Origin: Candidatus Gastranaerophilales bacterium
Lineage (GTDB): Bacteria; Cyanobacteriota; Vampirovibrionia; Gastranaerophilales; Gastranaerophilaceae
Assembly: GCA_944326015.1 (NCBI GenBank)
Contig: CALVCJ010000017.1
Location: forward strand, 1-35,057
Length of the DNA stretch: 35,057 nucleotides
Reading direction: 5' to 3'
In this document: positions 7,945 to 17,061 of the stretch, piece by piece
Layout: each line of letters opens with the position of its first letter
Position numbering within the stretch: position 1 is the stretch's first letter
Notes under the pieces: model-generated
Seen by the model: only the letters and a program-made list of their open reading frames with translations
What the model was told of the DNA's origin: nothing
Databases searched by the model: none
Made by a program: the position numbers and the translations under genes

Positions 7945-9336
7945 CTATGCTTTCTGCCTTCTCTTCTTTTCATCCAGCATAAGAACAGAACAAATAGCAA
8001 TACAAATTACTGCCGAAAATACCCAGAAGGTAATAGCACCGTTCCAGCCAAACTTATCAACCATAAAACCTGTTCCCGTAGCGGATAAAACAGCTCCGAT
8101 ATACCCGAAAGTTCCTGTAAACCCGGTTGCGGCTGACGCAACTTTTTTAGAACTTGATTCAACAGCACAAAGCCCGCCTATCATCATCTGTGGTCCGTAT
8201 GTAAATGCTCCGAGCAGACCGATAAGAACAAAATCTACTGCACTTATTGTATTGAATTTTAAAAGTACAAGACAGATAACAACACCGGTTAAGTAAATTA
8301 AGTTAACAATAGCTCTCTGACCCTTAAAAATTTTATCGGAAATTAATCCGGCGCATATTGTTCCGACAATGCCGACAAGCGGAAGCGAACTCAATTTCAT
8401 TGCGGCAATTTCAAGCGAATTATGTTTTGCTTCGCTCAAATATTTTATCATCCAATCTTCAGCACCAAATCTTATTATATAAACAAATATATAAGCAATG
8501 GCAAGAAGCCATATTGTTTTGTTGTATAAAATATTTTGTTTGAAAATTTCAATATATGATCTGTTGTCAACTTCACAATCTTCAGCTTTTTTAGCTGCCG
8601 GTTCATTATTGTAAGTTTCAATATCAGGCAAGCCCAGAGACTGCGGTCTGTCACGCAGTCTGTCATACAACCAGACAGCCGTAATGATAGCAAGCGTACC
8701 GGGAACAAAAAATGCCATTTTCCATCCCCAGTGGGCGACAAGAAAACCTGATACAAGTACACTCAAGAAAGTACCTGTTTGATGCGAACATGACCACAAA
8801 GACCATTTTGTCCCTCTTTCGGAATTTGAATACCAGTATGTCAAACTTTTAGCAACTGCAGGGAAACCTGCTGACTGAAACCATCCGGAAGCCCCCCAGA
8901 AGAAAACAAACAGCCATAACAAAATTGTATTTGTAGGAAGTCCGAAAAACGAAACATGCCCCGGAGTTATAAATACAGCTGACAGAGCAAAACATATATT
9001 TGCAATTGCAGTCATTATCAATGCCGTAGGTAAAAATTTACGCACGTCAGAACCGTCTGCCAGAACTCCGTTTACAAATTTTCCGATGCCGTAAGTTAAG
9101 TATAACGAACTACCCAAAAGTCCAAGTTCCGTGTTTGAATAACCGTATTCACTGCTCAATCCCGGCAGTGCTACCGCTATATTCTTCTTACACAGATAAA
9201 ATACCGTGTATCCGATAAAACATGCATAAAAAATTCTCAATCTCCAGTGAGCATACATGCTTTTAGCTTTTTGCGGATCCTGTATTGTCTCTTTTACCGG
9301 CGGTTCTATAAAAAATTGTGCTAATTTAGCTAACAT
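7945..9336 (-). CDS. MFS transporter, organophosphate:phosphate antiporter (GlpT/UhpT) family, 463 aa
   Basis: Twelve-helix inner-membrane transporter. The N-terminal WRLRIFYACFIGYTVFYLCKKN followed by the LGLLGSSLYLTYGIGKFVNGVLAD loop matches the OPA family (GlpT, UhpT, UhpC), including the Lys/Arg-rich first helix that contacts phosphate in relatives. A long hydrophilic loop (about residues 230-265) separates the two six-helix halves. Members import glycerol-3-phosphate or hexose phosphates in exchange for phosphate; some are sensors. Which substrate applies here is unknown. AGGAAAG precedes the ATG and lies inside the last codons of the upstream exonuclease gene, 3 bases away, so the two are co-transcribed. 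Confidence 0.9.
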   Translation of the reverse strand: MLAKLAQFFIEPPVKETIQDPQKAKSMYAHWRLRIFYACFIGYTVFYLCKKNIAVALPGLSSEYGYSNTELGLLGSSLYLTYGIGKFVNGVLADGSDVRKFLPTALIMTAIANICFALSAVFITPGHVSFFGLPTNTILLWLFVFFWGASGWFQSAGFPAVAKSLTYWYSNSERGTKWSLWSCSHQTGTFLSVLVSGFLVAHWGWKMAFFVPGTLAIITAVWLYDRLRDRPQSLGLPDIETYNNEPAAKKAEDCEVDNRSYIEIFKQNILYNKTIWLLAIAYIFVYIIRFGAEDWMIKYLSEAKHNSLEIAAMKLSSLPLVGIVGTICAGLISDKIFKGQRAIVNLIYLTGVVICLVLLKFNTISAVDFVLIGLLGAFTYGPQMMIGGLCAVESSSKKVASAATGFTGTFGYIGAVLSATGTGFMVDKFGWNGAITFWVFSAVICIAICSVLMLDEKKRRQKA

Positions 9337-9339
9337 AAT

Positions 9340-10257
9340 CTACTTTCCTGCTTTAATAATCTGTATGTTTCTAGTTTCAGTTATCTCATAGCGGGCATCT
9401 TTAATAATTTCTTTCTTTTCATCATCCAGCCTGCCACCGCATACCAATCTATCTATAAATCCTGTATTTAATTTTACTGCTTTTTCAAAAGCGCCTACTT
9501 CTTCCAGTACATCTTTTATTTGATGCAAGTCATACCCGAATGACTGTTTTGAATTATAAACAAGAGTTTCGCCTGATTGTGAGATAATAGGCTCCCCACC
9601 CTGCTCAAAATAAAGTTTAAACACGGATTTTAAATCCTGTAATTCAGATTGCAAAGTAGTAACGGTCTGCTGAATTCTCAAAAATCTTTCAAACAAATAT
9701 TCAACATTATCAAGCTGTTTTACTTCCCAGTCGTATTTTTGAAGGTAAAGTTTCTTCAATTTCGGATAAGCAAGAGCAAGTCCCATAGTATCAGCCATTG
9801 CTCTATGATGATTTTTTAATTCAACTTTAAACTTATTTGTTAAAGCCTCCAGCCCGTGAGAAGGTAAATCCGGATAAATTTCCTTGAACATCTGCTGGGA
9901 ATCAATTCTAGGGTTATTTAATTCTTTGCCGGTAGTTCTCAAACTTGCTTCATTCAAAAATGTATAATCAAAAATACAGTTATGCGCAACAAGAGGATAA
10001 TCACCTATAAATTCAAGAATTTTGGGCATAGCTTCGGATTCTGTAGGAGCATCTGCTACCATATCCTGCGTAATTCCGTGTATGGCAATACTTGACTTTC
10101 TAATATGCTGCTCGGGGTTGATAAGAGTTTGAAACTCATCTTTTATCTTGCCGTTTTCCAGCCTTAGGGCAGCAAACTCGACCATCTTTTCTTTTGTATA
10201 ATCCAAACCTGTTGTTTCTGTATCAAGAACAATTTCTATTACTTTTTTCCTAGCCAT
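9340..10257 (-). CDS. DnaQ-like 3'-5' exonuclease (DEDDh)
   Basis: Exonuclease of the DnaQ/PolC epsilon family. The N-terminal domain has ExoI DTETTG (Asp12, Glu14 from the chosen start), ExoII in AHNCIFDYTFL and ExoIII with His-Arg-Ala-Met-Ala-Asp, so the DEDDh set is complete. Residues after about 190 form an extra helical region that has no clear relative and includes a predicted coiled coil. I choose the ATG at 10257 because AGGA lies six to seven bases upstream. The longer frame begins at a TTG (10296) that overlaps a -10-like TATTAT (10290-10285). The protein may be a proofreading subunit or a stand-alone nuclease; the C-terminal extension argues for a specialised role. Confidence 0.88.
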   Translation of the reverse strand: MARKKVIEIVLDTETTGLDYTKEKMVEFAALRLENGKIKDEFQTLINPEQHIRKSSIAIHGITQDMVADAPTESEAMPKILEFIGDYPLVAHNCIFDYTFLNEASLRTTGKELNNPRIDSQQMFKEIYPDLPSHGLEALTNKFKVELKNHHRAMADTMGLALAYPKLKKLYLQKYDWEVKQLDNVEYLFERFLRIQQTVTTLQSELQDLKSVFKLYFEQGGEPIISQSGETLVYNSKQSFGYDLHQIKDVLEEVGAFEKAVKLNTGFIDRLVCGGRLDDEKKEIIKDARYEITETRNIQIIKAGK

Positions 10258-10419
10258 TTTCTTATCCTGTAGAATTCTATTAAGATAATAGCACAAAAAA
10301 ATTTTCTATGATAAAATAGAAACAAAAGAAGAACAAAAGTCGGGATGTCAAGCTGATTGCAGAATTTAAAGCTATCATGTATTCTTGGCTTTTAAAGATT
10401 AAAATAAAGGAGATATTAA

Positions 10420-10743
10420 ATGTCAAACGCTATGGATATTAATGACAGTAATTTTGAGCAGGAAGTTTTGAATTGTGAACAGCCTGTTGTAGTAGATTTT
10501 TGGGCACCCTGGTGCGGACCGTGCAGAAAACTCGGGCCTGTTTTGGATGAAATAGCAGGAGAATTTTCAGGTAAAGTTAAATTTGTTAAGGTAAATACTG
10601 ATGAAAATCTTAAAACAGCACAGGATTATTCTATCAGCGGGCTTCCAAGCCTTCTCGTTTTCAAAAATGGCAAAGCTCTAGAAAGACTTGTTGGTGTTAT
10701 GCCTAAATCAACGATTATATCTAATATTGAAAAACATTTATAA
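10420..10743 (+). CDS. trxA: Thioredoxin
   Basis: 107-residue cytosolic disulfide reductase. The active site WCGPC (31-35) is followed by the usual KLGP, Asp26 is buried as in classical thioredoxins, and the cis-proline is in SGLPSLLVF. It reduces protein disulfides with electrons from thioredoxin reductase. AAAGGAG lies upstream of the ATG and a good hairpin terminator follows, so it is a single-gene unit, divergent from the exonuclease gene. Confidence 0.97.
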   Translation: MSNAMDINDSNFEQEVLNCEQPVVVDFWAPWCGPCRKLGPVLDEIAGEFSGKVKFVKVNTDENLKTAQDYSISGLPSLLVFKNGKALERLVGVMPKSTIISNIEKHL

Positions 10744-10765
10744 GTTTATATTGTAACATAATATT

Positions 10766-10798
10766 AAGCCGTGTATAATGCGACTTTACACGGCTTTT
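10766..10798 (+). terminator. Rho-independent terminator of trxA
   Basis: A 10-bp stem, AAGCCGTGTA with TACACGGCTT, separated by 11 bases and followed by TTCA. It starts 22 bases after the trxA stop codon. Confidence 0.8.
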
Positions 10799-10839
10799 CA
10801 CATTTATTTTTGCTAAAAGCTGTTATGAATTAAAGATTT

Positions 10840-10881
10840 AAGCCTTTTATTCCGATAAAACAAGTAAAAGGAAAAAGGCTT
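10840..10881 (+). promoter_or_regulatory. Leader inverted repeat covering the ribosome binding site of the 1501-aa gene
   Basis: AAGCCTTTT (10840-10848) is perfectly complementary to AAAAGGCTT (10873-10881), with 24 bases between. The second arm contains the AAAGG closest to the ATG at 10885, and another AAAAGGA lies in the loop. If transcribed, the hairpin would partly hide the start site, so it may tune translation. No ligand or regulator is known to me. Confidence 0.4.
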
Positions 10882-10884
10882 ATC

Positions 10885-13800
10885 ATGAAAGTTGACAGCG
10901 TACCAAACAAATATGAAATATTCCAGGATTATTATCTGGATGTAAACGGAGAGGAAATCAGCTACTCCGAAGCTTTAGCGCTGTATAAAAACTTGAATGA
11001 AGAAGAACGCAACGATTTTGAACAGTATTATAAAGATGAAACCGGTTATGAAATAATTGATGCAAACGGCTATTCATTCGGTGAAAACGCCTCTGAAAAA
11101 AATAACATAAACAAAGCTAATATAATAACAAAATACAATATAGAAGCTTATGCAAAGAAAAATGGGCTCGTTCTTGATCCTATATGGTCGCAATATTCTG
11201 CTGAAGAAATTTTACAAATGGCAGATAATGGTGTTAATATTCCACAAGAAATTCTTGATATAGCTCACACAATTCAACAGCAAACCGCATCAAACTACGA
11301 AACAACAGGAAAAGATGAAGAAACAAACACTGAAGAAACAACCGAGAAAGAACCATTCTTAGAGCTGATACCTAAAGCTGAAAAGAAAATAGAAAAATGC
11401 GAAGAAAATAATGAAAAAATCAGTGATGAAATAGAAAGTATACTCCCCGAAACTCAAAAACAAGAAAAAAGTCTAGCTGACAGGTTAAAAAAACAGAGAA
11501 ATACATTAGATGAGTATGAGGGAAATATACGAGAATGGTCTAAATTACAAGATAAAGTTAATAATGGTGAAGCTCTGTCAAGCACAGAAGCACGACGTTA
11601 TGCAGAGATTACCGGCATGCTTGAAGATAAAAACTCAAATTCAGATGATTTTCAAATTGATAAAACAGAAATTTCTAGATCGTTAAATAAGATTAATATT
11701 CTGGCTGTGCTAGGTGAAGAACTTGCCAATGAAACAATAGAAATAGGTGATACTCTTATCGATTATACTTCACAAGAAAATTATAAAACAACAAGAAAAA
11801 CAACATCTCAGCAAATAGGCTTTTTGAGAAGTATAGTTGCAATGGCTCAGGGTAAAACATTAGCTGAAGAAGCAAGCAAAACTGGCAATAATACAAAAGA
11901 ATACACCGAAGAAACAACTAATTCTGTAAACGATATTGCATCGCTTCTGGGAATAGAAAGCAGCATTGCAAACAATGAGTCCAATGCTGAACCTTCTGCA
12001 GAACAAAAAACTCCTGAAGAAAATTCTGTTGAGGAATCGGCTAAACAAACTGCAAAAACAGGACAGGCTCAGGGAAATATCCCTGTTGATAATGAGAAAA
12101 CAGAGCAGTCTCTGGCATTACAACAATCTAATGATACACAGGAAGAAGATTTTATAATAACTGATGAGAATGTAAATACTTTGATAGAAGAATCAGGTAT
12201 AATTAATTCAGATCTCATAGAACAAATAAAATATGCATTCACTTCAACTAAAACCGCTAAAAGTGACAGATTGTTTGCAAAATTTGTTGACAAAAAAATA
12301 TCCGCATTGGTTAAAAAATTTCAGGAAGAAGAAACAAGACGACAAGATGTGATTAAAAATAAAGAGCAGGAAAATAATAAAGCTAAAAGTGATATTGAAG
12401 ATTTAACCGGAAAATCATCCGACGAAATTGAAGAAGAATTAAACAGCCAAAATTCACAAGATAATTCTAATGAATATATGGACGATTCTTCAAAAAATAA
12501 AGTAAGACAACGTAAACAAACAATTTCTGATAACAATAAAGAAATTATTGCTCTTAATACTGAATCTGGACAGGCAATTGAAGAATTTAAAAATAACACA
12601 AAATCTGAACAAAACAGATTAAATAAATCAATACCTGAAGAAACTGAAAATTTAAGCTCAAATAACAAATATCTTAATGAAACAATACCGTACTATAAGG
12701 AAAGACTCAGTTTTGCTCAAAACAGCGGCATAACATTAAGTAAAATGGGGCGCTATCGTGTAACTGTCGGTTTTGAACAGCTCGCAAGCTTTCAGATTAA
12801 AAAAGGTCTAAATAACATCAAAAAAGGAAGAACAAGCGTTACTATAGGTAATGAAGCAGAAGATATTGCAAGAAAACCGTTTATAAAGATAGCGGAAAAA
12901 AGTACAAAAAATGCTATTTCAACAAATGATGAAGCATTAACGGCTTTAAGCGCTCTGAATACAAAAATAGTTTCCGTTACAGGAGAAGATACCGCGGCTC
13001 CTGCTTCCACTACTGAAACTGGAACTTCTGAAGTAACTGATAACGACACCGAACAAAACGAAGCTCAATCTGGTAACGTACAAAAGCCTGCTGCTGGTGA
13101 ATATGAAACAGAACTTTCACCTACTTCATCTCAATCGGATACACCTGTAACAGCCATGCCAGTACAGGCTGAAACAAGATCTGCTACAACAAATACCAAC
13201 CCTGCTGAAAGCTCAGATGAAGAATCTGTCCAATCACCTGCAGAAAAAGTTGAAGAAACTGTTGAAAAGCCACAAGCAGATGCAATTGAAGAAGAAAAAA
13301 CAGATAATTCAAAAACCGATAACACTCAAAAAATTGACGAAGAAAAAGATACCGAAAAAACTCTAAATACCGCTCAATCTGAAAGCAGTTCCGGAACTTC
13401 TTCCGAAGAGGAAGAAATAACAACCGATGAGGCACAAGATAGCGTTGATGACGCAAAAAGCAACGCTAAAGATGACGGAAAAGAATCTGAAGACACAAAA
13501 AAAGATACTGAAAAAACAACCAAAGAGCTTGAAAAAGAAACTAAACAGCTTGTAAAGCTCATGAAAAAAGACGAAAAAGAAATCCTTAAAAGTACTAAAG
13601 AGTCTGCAGAAGCTGCAAAAAAACAGGAAGAAATTTTAAATGAATTTGAAACTCTTGTTAATGAAAATGAACAATTAATATCTGAAGATGAAAACAAACA
13701 GAATAGCCAGCCTGTTCAGTCTGCAGCTCCACAGAGTCAAGATAATAGCAGCGGAATGCAGCAAACTACAGCTATGGGCGTTGCTGCAATGGCTATTGGA

Positions 13801-15390
13801 GGCGGTCAGCAAAATTCAAATGCAGATAAAATTGCAAGTAATGACCAGAGAATAAATGAACTTGGTATATCATTCCAAACTTATGGAAGAAAAATAGAAA
13901 AACACAGAACAAAACTTGTTGCTATACAAAAAACTACAAAAACACGTCAGAAAAAATACAATAAAAAAACAGACCTTATTGAACAAAAAAATAAAGAAGT
14001 AGAAGAAAAAGAAAATGCAAAACAAAAAAGACTTCAAACACAATTAGGTGCTGTCGGCATAGCAGAAAATGTATTTCAAATCACATTGTCCACCGGTCAG
14101 ATAATGTGTATGGTAGTATTACCACCCTGGATTCCGGCTGCTGGAGCAATAATGGTTACGGTCGGTCAGTACGGCGTTTTGGCCTGCGGCGTGACAAAAG
14201 GCGTAATAAATATAGCAAATGGTAATTTAACAGCAGGTTTAATTGCCATAGGCCAATCAGCAATATCTCTTGCAACAGGAGGATCAAATATTACTCAGGG
14301 TGCAGGTGGAGTATTAACTGCTGTAAGCGCAGGCTTAAATATTGTATCTTCATCTGCTGACCTTGTTAATAATACAAGAGCCGTTCAGGGTAAAGAAGCC
14401 AGCGGAGTTTTCAGTAAAATTTCAACAATATCCGGTGTTGCTTCTTCTTTGACTAATTCTGCCGCAACGATTAGCAATTTAGGTCAAAACGGTACATCAA
14501 CATTCGGAAAAGCAATGAAAATTGCAAGTGTTGCAGGTACGGCAATGTCTTCGGCAAGCCAGTTGATGAGTGAATTCGGTGCAGAAGGCGGAGCAGCAAA
14601 TATTCTCGGAATTATCGGCGGAGCAGTCAGCACAATGTCGGCAATCGGTATGATCGCTGATAAAAAATTCAGTAATGCTTCTGAAAAAAATAAAGAAAAT
14701 CAGGAAAAAACAGAAGCTTCTGAAAAGAATAAAGAAAATTCAGATAAAACAGAAGTTAAAGAGGATAATAAAACAGGTCAAGACAAAAATGATGTTGACA
14801 AAAATAATAAAGAAAGTTTGGATAAAACTGATAGCCCAGAAAATAATGAAGAAAACCAAATCAAAACTGTTGCTGAAAATAACGTAGAAAATGCAGAAAG
14901 CACAGATAAAAAAGTAGAAAATACAAACAATGATAAGTTACAAAGAAATGATTTAGACAATAATACAGACAACGCACCTACCACCTCTGAATCTAATGAG
15001 TCAAAACCAACACGGGATCCAAATGCTCCTATTGAAGACAAACCTGTAAGCCCGTCTGAAATCGCAAAAGGATCTAATGTGGATGCCTTAACTGCTGATG
15101 CACAACAAAAGATGGCTGTTCAATCAGCTCAAATTAAAAAGGAACAAAATCAGCAAATTGAAACTCAAATCAGAAAAGAAAACAGAAAAGAATCCTGGTC
15201 AAATTTCACAGAGGCAATAAGCGGTATTGCATCAACAGGCGCTTCGTTCTTAGGATCCGGCTCAAATGAACAGCAACAGAAAAAGAAAACTGCTCCACGC
15301 GGACGTTTAACAAAACGCGCAAAAGAAATCATAGAAAAAAATAATCGAAGAATCGCAGCACTTTCAAGAATGGGTTATAATTTGGCATAA
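10885..15390 (+). CDS. Very large coiled-coil / hydrophobic-segment protein of unknown function (1501 aa)
   Basis: I do not recognise a family. There is no signal peptide. The order is: a mixed N-terminal region (1-120); helical coiled-coil segments (about 160-230, 470-650); Ser/Thr/Glu-rich low-complexity linkers (about 340-430 and 700-870); another Lys/Glu coiled coil (about 870-940 and 1000-1050); a Gly/Ala/Ser-rich hydrophobic block (about 1053-1260) long enough for several membrane-spanning helices; six tandem 13-residue repeats (1266-1343); and a basic C-terminus with RGRLTKRAKEII. Coiled coils flanking a hydrophobic block recall type III secretion translocators and tape-measure proteins, but no secretion or phage genes are nearby. 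Base composition fits its neighbours. It has its own leader and terminators on both sides, so it is monocistronic. A structural or exported surface role is inference. Confidence 0.85.
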   Translation: MKVDSVPNKYEIFQDYYLDVNGEEISYSEALALYKNLNEEERNDFEQYYKDETGYEIIDANGYSFGENASEKNNINKANIITKYNIEAYAKKNGLVLDPIWSQYSAEEILQMADNGVNIPQEILDIAHTIQQQTASNYETTGKDEETNTEETTEKEPFLELIPKAEKKIEKCEENNEKISDEIESILPETQKQEKSLADRLKKQRNTLDEYEGNIREWSKLQDKVNNGEALSSTEARRYAEITGMLEDKNSNSDDFQIDKTEISRSLNKINILAVLGEELANETIEIGDTLIDYTSQENYKTTRKTTSQQIGFLRSIVAMAQGKTLAEEASKTGNNTKEYTEETTNSVNDIASLLGIESSIANNESNAEPSAEQKTPEENSVEESAKQTAKTGQAQGNIPVDNEKTEQSLALQQSNDTQEEDFIITDENVNTLIEESGIINSDLIEQIKYAFTSTKTAKSDRLFAKFVDKKISALVKKFQEEETRRQDVIKNKEQENNKAKSDIEDLTGKSSDEIEEELNSQNSQDNSNEYMDDSSKNKVRQRKQTISDNNKEIIALNTESGQAIEEFKNNTKSEQNRLNKSIPEETENLSSNNKYLNETIPYYKERLSFAQNSGITLSKMGRYRVTVGFEQLASFQIKKGLNNIKKGRTSVTIGNEAEDIARKPFIKIAEKSTKNAISTNDEALTALSALNTKIVSVTGEDTAAPASTTETGTSEVTDNDTEQNEAQSGNVQKPAAGEYETELSPTSSQSDTPVTAMPVQAETRSATTNTNPAESSDEESVQSPAEKVEETVEKPQADAIEEEKTDNSKTDNTQKIDEEKDTEKTLNTAQSESSSGTSSEEEEITTDEAQDSVDDAKSNAKDDGKESEDTKKDTEKTTKELEKETKQLVKLMKKDEKEILKSTKESAEAAKKQEEILNEFETLVNENEQLISEDENKQNSQPVQSAAPQSQDNSSGMQQTTAMGVAAMAIGGGQQNSNADKIASNDQRINELGISFQTYGRKIEKHRTKLVAIQKTTKTRQKKYNKKTDLIEQKNKEVEEKENAKQKRLQTQLGAVGIAENVFQITLSTGQIMCMVVLPPWIPAAGAIMVTVGQYGVLACGVTKGVINIANGNLTAGLIAIGQSAISLATGGSNITQGAGGVLTAVSAGLNIVSSSADLVNNTRAVQGKEASGVFSKISTISGVASSLTNSAATISNLGQNGTSTFGKAMKIASVAGTAMSSASQLMSEFGAEGGAANILGIIGGAVSTMSAIGMIADKKFSNASEKNKENQEKTEASEKNKENSDKTEVKEDNKTGQDKNDVDKNNKESLDKTDSPENNEENQIKTVAENNVENAESTDKKVENTNNDKLQRNDLDNNTDNAPTTSESNESKPTRDPNAPIEDKPVSPSEIAKGSNVDALTADAQQKMAVQSAQIKKEQNQQIETQIRKENRKESWSNFTEAISGIASTGASFLGSGSNEQQQKKKTAPRGRLTKRAKEIIEKNNRRIAALSRMGYNLA
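14680..14913 (+). repeat. Six tandem 39-bp units encoding 13-residue repeats
   Basis: Inside the 1501-aa gene, six in-frame units of exactly 39 bases start at 14680, 14719, 14758, 14797, 14836 and 14875. The first two encode SEKNKENQEKTEA and SEKNKENSDKTEV; the following four are increasingly diverged (KEDNKTGQDKNDV, DKNNKESLDKTDS and so on). The period is constant with no insertions, indicating expansion by tandem duplication followed by divergence. Confidence 0.85.
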
Positions 15391-15424
15391 AAAAGACGGT
15401 TATAAATTTACATAACCGTCTTTT
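15391..15424. terminator. Bidirectional terminator between the 1501-aa gene and the GH13 gene
   Basis: AAAAGACGGTTAT and ATAACCGTCTTTT form a perfect 13-bp stem with an 8-base loop, with A-rich and T-rich flanks. It begins at the stop codon of the plus-strand gene and lies 6 bases beyond the stop of the minus-strand gene, serving both. Confidence 0.88.
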
Positions 15425-15430
15425 CTTTAT

Positions 15431-16978
15431 TTACTTTATTTCCAGATCATTTACAAAAAGTACAATTGTTTCACCTGCTTTTAATGTTGTTTTAATTGTA
15501 TTGTGTTCTGACACCGGAATACTGTCAATTTTCACGGGTATAATTATATTTTCTTTTTCAAGTTTTGGGACATAAACTGTTGTATCCGTATTTTTTCTAA
15601 AGTTTAAATTTCCCATAACAATAACAGTTTTACCGCCATAGCTCAAAGCATATGCAAATACCGAAGGTGATGTTGATTTTAGCGGAATAAATTGTCCGTT
15701 GTTTATTATAGGTGAGATTTCTCGTTTAAATCCGTTTGCAAATATAAATGTTTCAAGCAGTCTGTCATTTTTTCCGCCGGGCTGTCTTGAAAAGTTAAAT
15801 ATATCAATTTTGCCACGGTGTACAAAGTAATAATCATCATCAGTGTATGTTTTGAAAGCTTCCTTGTTTGCCCACATATAAATATAGTTATCTCCCGTAT
15901 CAAATCCGTCAACAAAATAAGAATTTAAAGGCAGAGTCGCATTAAGCCATATAATCATCTCACTAAACTTGTTGCCGTTTATTAAAACAGGGCTCATTTC
16001 ATCATGAGTTGTGAAACTTCCGATTACACTCTTGGGATCAGCAAATTTTGAAATATTTGAATTTGTCTGTAAAATTTGATTTATAAGCTCTTTACCTGTT
16101 TTATAATTTTTCAGATTAAAAAAGCTTCCGTAATATCCGTCAAATCCTGCTTCCAAAAGTTTATTATAAGGTGTGAATACTGCATATTCAGATACAGGTT
16201 CATTCCAGCTTTCTGAAGCTTCTGCGAGCCACAAAAACTGCGGATCTTTGCTTCTTGAATAACTTATTAAATCTTTCCAAAATTTAGCAGGTTTATTTGT
16301 AGCCACATCGGCTCTAATACCGTCAGCTCCTAATTCCATTACCATATCAACGAATTCTTTATAAAGGTTATAAACATCTCTATTTACTGATGTTTCAGAA
16401 CCTGCATTGAAAAGTCTTACATCTGTCCAATCAGCAGGGACAACAGGCTGACCAGATTTATCTTTCGTAAAGAACTCAGGACGTTTCATATATAAATCAT
16501 ATGATCCGCAGGAAGGTAAATCAACAATAATACGAATGTTTCTTTTATGCGCCTCATTTATAAATTTTTTAGCCTGAGCTTCACCTGAAAGTGCACTTTG
16601 TGAACTGACAATCTGCGGATTTAGGGTATTGAAACTTGATGCAGCGTATAACGAACCTGCTGTACCAAGAGCTTTTGTTTTACCAACCGGTGTTATCGGC
16701 ATTATGTGTAGCGTATTAATTCCTTTTTGTCTAATTTCGTCAAGTTTTGTAATGGCATTTAGAAAAGTTCCGCTTTCCTCACCTTCATCAAATTCTATAA
16801 TTCCATTTTTGTTAATATCCTGTGCAGCAAATGTTCTCAGGTTTATTTCATAGATAATGGCTGAATGTTTTAAAAACATTTTCCTTAAATCATTAACCCA
16901 AACGTCCGCACTGTATGCGTATTGAATAGTAAATATTAATATTGCTAAAGATAAAACTAATCTTTTTAAAACCAGCAT
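15431..16978 (-). CDS. Secreted GH13 (alpha-amylase family) glycoside hydrolase with EF-hand-like loop (515 aa)
   Basis: A signal peptide (Lys-Arg, hydrophobic stretch, cleavage near AYS-AD) sends it to the periplasm or outside. The catalytic GH13 regions are present: GIRAD with nucleophile Asp224, LWLAEA with acid/base Glu253, and FTTHD with His325-Asp326. Region I is unusual: DLPSCG replaces the common DxVxNH. Residues 54-65 (D-x-N-x-N-G-I-I-E-F-D-E) match a full EF-hand calcium loop. The last ~100 residues look like the beta-rich domain C. An AAGGGGG site lies just before the ATG. It is divergent from a ROK sugar kinase, suggesting extracellular alpha-glucan breakdown followed by phosphorylation of released glucose. 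Exact specificity cannot be told. Confidence 0.9.
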   Translation of the reverse strand: MLVLKRLVLSLAILIFTIQYAYSADVWVNDLRKMFLKHSAIIYEINLRTFAAQDINKNGIIEFDEGEESGTFLNAITKLDEIRQKGINTLHIMPITPVGKTKALGTAGSLYAASSFNTLNPQIVSSQSALSGEAQAKKFINEAHKRNIRIIVDLPSCGSYDLYMKRPEFFTKDKSGQPVVPADWTDVRLFNAGSETSVNRDVYNLYKEFVDMVMELGADGIRADVATNKPAKFWKDLISYSRSKDPQFLWLAEASESWNEPVSEYAVFTPYNKLLEAGFDGYYGSFFNLKNYKTGKELINQILQTNSNISKFADPKSVIGSFTTHDEMSPVLINGNKFSEMIIWLNATLPLNSYFVDGFDTGDNYIYMWANKEAFKTYTDDDYYFVHRGKIDIFNFSRQPGGKNDRLLETFIFANGFKREISPIINNGQFIPLKSTSPSVFAYALSYGGKTVIVMGNLNFRKNTDTTVYVPKLEKENIIIPVKIDSIPVSEHNTIKTTLKAGETIVLFVNDLEIK

Positions 16979-17024
16979 AATACCCCCTTTTCTATATTAA
17001 TATGCTAGCAAATAATCTCAAATT

Positions 17025-17053
17025 TTGCAAATTGAAAATTTTTACTATATAAT
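17025..17053 (+). promoter_or_regulatory. Promoter of the ROK kinase gene
   Basis: TTGCAA (17025-17030), 17-base spacer, TATAAT (17048-17053). The ATG at 17062 is only eight bases after the -10 box and there is no ribosome binding site, so the transcript is probably leaderless or nearly so. Confidence 0.65.
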
Positions 17054-17061
17054 TTTATCAT

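Noticed and set aside
11860-15041. Several minus-strand open frames of 60-115 codons inside the giant gene
   Set aside because: They are Ser/Phe/Leu-rich mirror images of Glu/Lys/Asn-rich coding sequence, have no ribosome binding sites and no family features.
10885-15390. Phage tape-measure protein
   Set aside because: Length, coiled coils and hydrophobic block would fit, but no phage structural, lysis or integration genes are nearby and the gene is flanked by housekeeping genes and terminators.
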